This document shows, in pieces, positions 62,380 through 64,000 of a stretch of 64,000 bases of DNA. The notes below the pieces were generated by a model. That model searched no databases. It worked only from the letters and a program-made list of their open reading frames with translations, and had not been told where the DNA came from. Positions within the stretch are counted from its first letter, which is position 1. Each line of letters begins with the position of its first letter. The stretch comes from Monoplex corrugatus (Eukaryota; Mollusca; Gastropoda; Littorinimorpha; Ranellidae). The DNA lies in assembly GCA_030674185.1 (NCBI GenBank), contig JAPXFY010000022.1, forward strand, positions 44,079,014 through 44,143,013, written 5' to 3'. The position numbers were made by a program, and so were the translations under genes.

Positions 62380-62565
62380 TAGGCTGATAAAATACCAGTA
62401 TAAAATATAGACTAGATAAAACATAGCCTGGGAAGGGCCTCAGGATCTGGCCAGCTCGTGGGTTTATGTGCGGGGTTAAGGCAGCAGCTGTGACGTCAGT
62501 ACGTATGGAATTTTGTTCCGAGCGCAGAGATGTCTGTCATCTCGAGAAACTGAAACTGAAACTGC
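62380..62565 (+). mobile_element. CTGAAA-tailed short repeat
   Basis: 'agactagataaaacatagcc', 'gcctcaggatctggccagc', 'atggaattttgttccgagcg', then 'gagaaactgaaactgaaact'. Same order as 45395-45604. Confidence 0.65.
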
Positions 62566-62729
62566 TGGCAAATTTGGGAGAAGCATGTATGGGACTCTCC
62601 GAGTGTAAAGAATTTTAGTTGAAGAAAGTCCAAAGTCAGAGAGGATCTACTGTATGGGGTAGAGAGAGTCACAGAGAAAGAGAGAGAACAAGATTTAAGT
62701 TTAACATATGAGGAACCAGAGAGAACGAA

Positions 62730-62985
62730 CACGAACATAGAATCAGAACGCGTATTTAACACAACCAGACAAGACAGGGTGCAACAGAATCAGAATGTAT
62801 ATTTAACACAACCAGACAAGACAGGGTGTAGTAGAACCAGAATGTATATTTAACACAACCAGACAAGACAGGGTGCAAAGAACCAGAATGTATATTTAAC
62901 ACAACCGGACAATACAGACGCCTGTCTTGTCTAGTTGTATTAAATACGTCTTCTGGTTCTCTTTTCAAGTGTTTTTTTTTTCTCT
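62730..62985. repeat. Tandem copies of a Penelope-like end plus an inverted copy
   Basis: A ~50-bp block (agaatcagaacgcgtattta, acacaaccagacaagacagg) occurs four times in one orientation (62741-62925). One copy follows in the opposite orientation (cctgtcttgtctagttgtat, taaatacgtcttctggttct, 62932-62970). It equals the reverse complement of 46862-46903. Confidence 0.85.
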
Positions 62986-62990
62986 GGCTA

Positions 62991-63183
62991 TTAACCCTTT
63001 GACTCCCGCACACTATCCACCAACTACAAAAACTTAACCCTTTGATTCCCTCACCCTATCCACCAGCTTCCTGCAGGAAGCTGGTGGATAGGGTGAGGGA
63101 ATCAAAGGGTTAAGTTTATGCTTTGCTAGCATAGTCGGCAATGCAGGATGGTGGTAGACAGGGTGTGGGAGTCAAAGGATTAA
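62991..63183. mobile_element. Palindromic MITE inserted in a Penelope-like end
   Basis: TTAA...TTAA element with outer arms TTAACCCTTTGACTCCC / GGGAGTCAAAGGATTAA and an 88-bp perfect inner palindrome at 63030-63117. The Penelope-like sequence continues on the right (tgcttgaacacgggcagtcg, compare 46925-46945), so TTAA is the likely target duplication. Confidence 0.9.
63030..63117. repeat. 88-bp perfect palindrome
   Basis: Centre CTGCAG at 63071-63076. Each 44-base arm is the exact reverse complement of the other, from 'aaacttaaccctttgattcc' on the left to 'gaatcaaagggttaagttt' on the right. Confidence 0.95.
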
Positions 63184-63550
63184 TGCTTGAACACGGGCAG
63201 TCGCAATTGCTTTGGTTTTTTAAATTTTTTTATATAAGATGGTAATGGCATAATTACAGCATGCTTTTTTTTGGGTTTTTTTTTTTGACATCCAGTCCTC
63301 TGCACAAAGACCGTCTATACTACAAAAAGACAAAGAGGAGTTTGGGTTTGAGGGCTGGAGTTTGTTCAAGAAGGATTCATCGCACTCAGACAACTGCATA
63401 TGCGCTCCACCCAAAGCTACCACAAATTATCTGGCAGAATCCCCAAGCCTGTGCAAAGCCCTATGCACTTGGCAACGTCTTGAAAAGAAAAGCAGAGAGA
63501 GGGGGGGGGGGGGAGTGGAGTGGGGAAAGGACCTATGAAACACTCAAGCT
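63184..63550. other. Spacer with T- and G-runs
   Basis: Remainder of the Penelope-like end (to about 63215), T-runs at 63267-63287 and a G-run at 63500-63513. The 101-codon plus-strand frame 63261-63566 has no recognisable domain. Confidence 0.4.
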
Positions 63551-63683
63551 GACACCACCAGAATGACGGAAACATTAAAACGGGCGGCAAACAGGCCAGA
63601 TTTGAAATGTTGAGGGCTGGGACTGAACTCAAAATATCAGACCTTGAGTCCAGGGCTCTACCAAAAGAACCAACCAGACCGCC
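63551..63683 (-). mobile_element. tRNA-derived SINE (family S1), minus strand
   Basis: The reverse complement starts ggcggtctggttggttcttt, then 'ggtagagccctggactcaag', B-box-like GAGTTCAGTCCCAGC, 'ggcctgtttgccgcccgttt' and 'attctggtggtgtc'. It matches 62138-62290. Confidence 0.75.
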
Positions 63684-63799
63684 AGAAAAAGAGGAGACAT
63701 GAGGAGACTTCAGAGTTCAGATGGTTTACTCACACTGAGGCCCCTGACCCTCGTGAAGGGGTACGCTTAAACAACCATAACTGATCTTTTGACATCAAC

Positions 63800-63965
63800 G
63801 GGTAGGGGGGGATAGAAACGGGAAAGGAGGGGGAGAGAGAGAAAGAAAGAGAGAGAGAAAGAAAGAGAGTGAGAGAGGGAGGGAGAGAGAGAAAGAGAGA
63901 GACAGAGAGAGAGAGACAGACAGACACACGAGAGAGAGAGAGACAGACAGGGAGAGACAGACAGC
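63800..63965. repeat. (GA)n-rich tract
   Basis: Purine-rich GAGAGA/GAAAGA sequence with some GACA units. Confidence 0.9.
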
Positions 63966-64000
63966 CAAACAACAGATTAATGTAAAAGACAGAACAATCC

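Overview
This window is non-coding, repeat-dominated DNA from a large eukaryotic nuclear genome. I found no cellular protein-coding gene, no rRNA, no functional tRNA gene and no CRISPR array that I could support. The mixture of tRNA-headed SINEs, RTE-like and L1/Tx1-like LINEs, a Penelope-like element with a GIY-YIG endonuclease, a Tc1-like DNA transposon, TTAA- and TA-flanked MITEs and very abundant (CA)n points to a metazoan, most likely a lophotrochozoan. The SINE tails and the 'agagccatatcagggct' repeat look to me like gastropod mollusc sequence, but that assignment rests on memory of repeat families and not on a search.

Layout. 1-13.1 kb is a block of minisatellites: 44-bp units (1.16-2.74 kb), about 60-bp units (2.76-3.31 kb), a very long 28-bp array (3.32-10.2 kb), a fragment of a LINE endonuclease (10.2-10.8 kb, minus strand) and a 52/64-bp array (10.85-13.1 kb). 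13.1-17.4 kb holds three tRNA-derived SINEs, a C-rich tract and an 18-bp Asn-codon-like minisatellite. 17.5-34.8 kb is dominated by about ten tandem units built on one dispersed element, called 'R' here (minus-strand orientation, about 0.55 kb), joined to CA-rich and unique linkers. An intact Tc1-like transposon (18147-19778) and two further minisatellites sit near the left end of this block. 34.8-45 kb contains more minisatellites, a decayed RTE-like LINE (37.4-38.8 kb) abutting an oppositely oriented LINE fragment, a 5'-truncated LINE with a clear 12-bp target duplication (42.65-43.2 kb) and SINE fragments. 45-49.2 kb shows nested insertions: a LINE inside a palindromic MITE, a SINE inside a Penelope-like terminus, and a 5'-truncated Penelope-like element with GIY-YIG motifs. 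49.7-59.8 kb is an approximately 5-kb segment present twice in tandem. It carries an L1/Tx1-like LINE broken by a Penelope-like terminal insertion and, in the right copy, a pogo/Tigger-like MITE. The two copies differ almost only by 1-base indels, so an assembly artefact is a serious possibility. 59.8-64 kb has microsatellites, a 32-bp minisatellite, SINEs and two more palindromic MITEs.

The only apparently intact protein gene is the Tc1-like transposase (18388-19416, minus strand, 342 aa, DD34E). Everything else that reads as protein is a transposon remnant or an open frame produced by tandem repetition. The most unusual objects are the nested palindromic TTAA-flanked MITE family (including an 88-bp perfect palindrome at 63030-63117), the tandem R array with a recurrent minus-strand frame behind a TATAAATA box, the conserved stem-loop of the Penelope-like termini that resembles a degraded hammerhead core, and the density of unrelated minisatellites.
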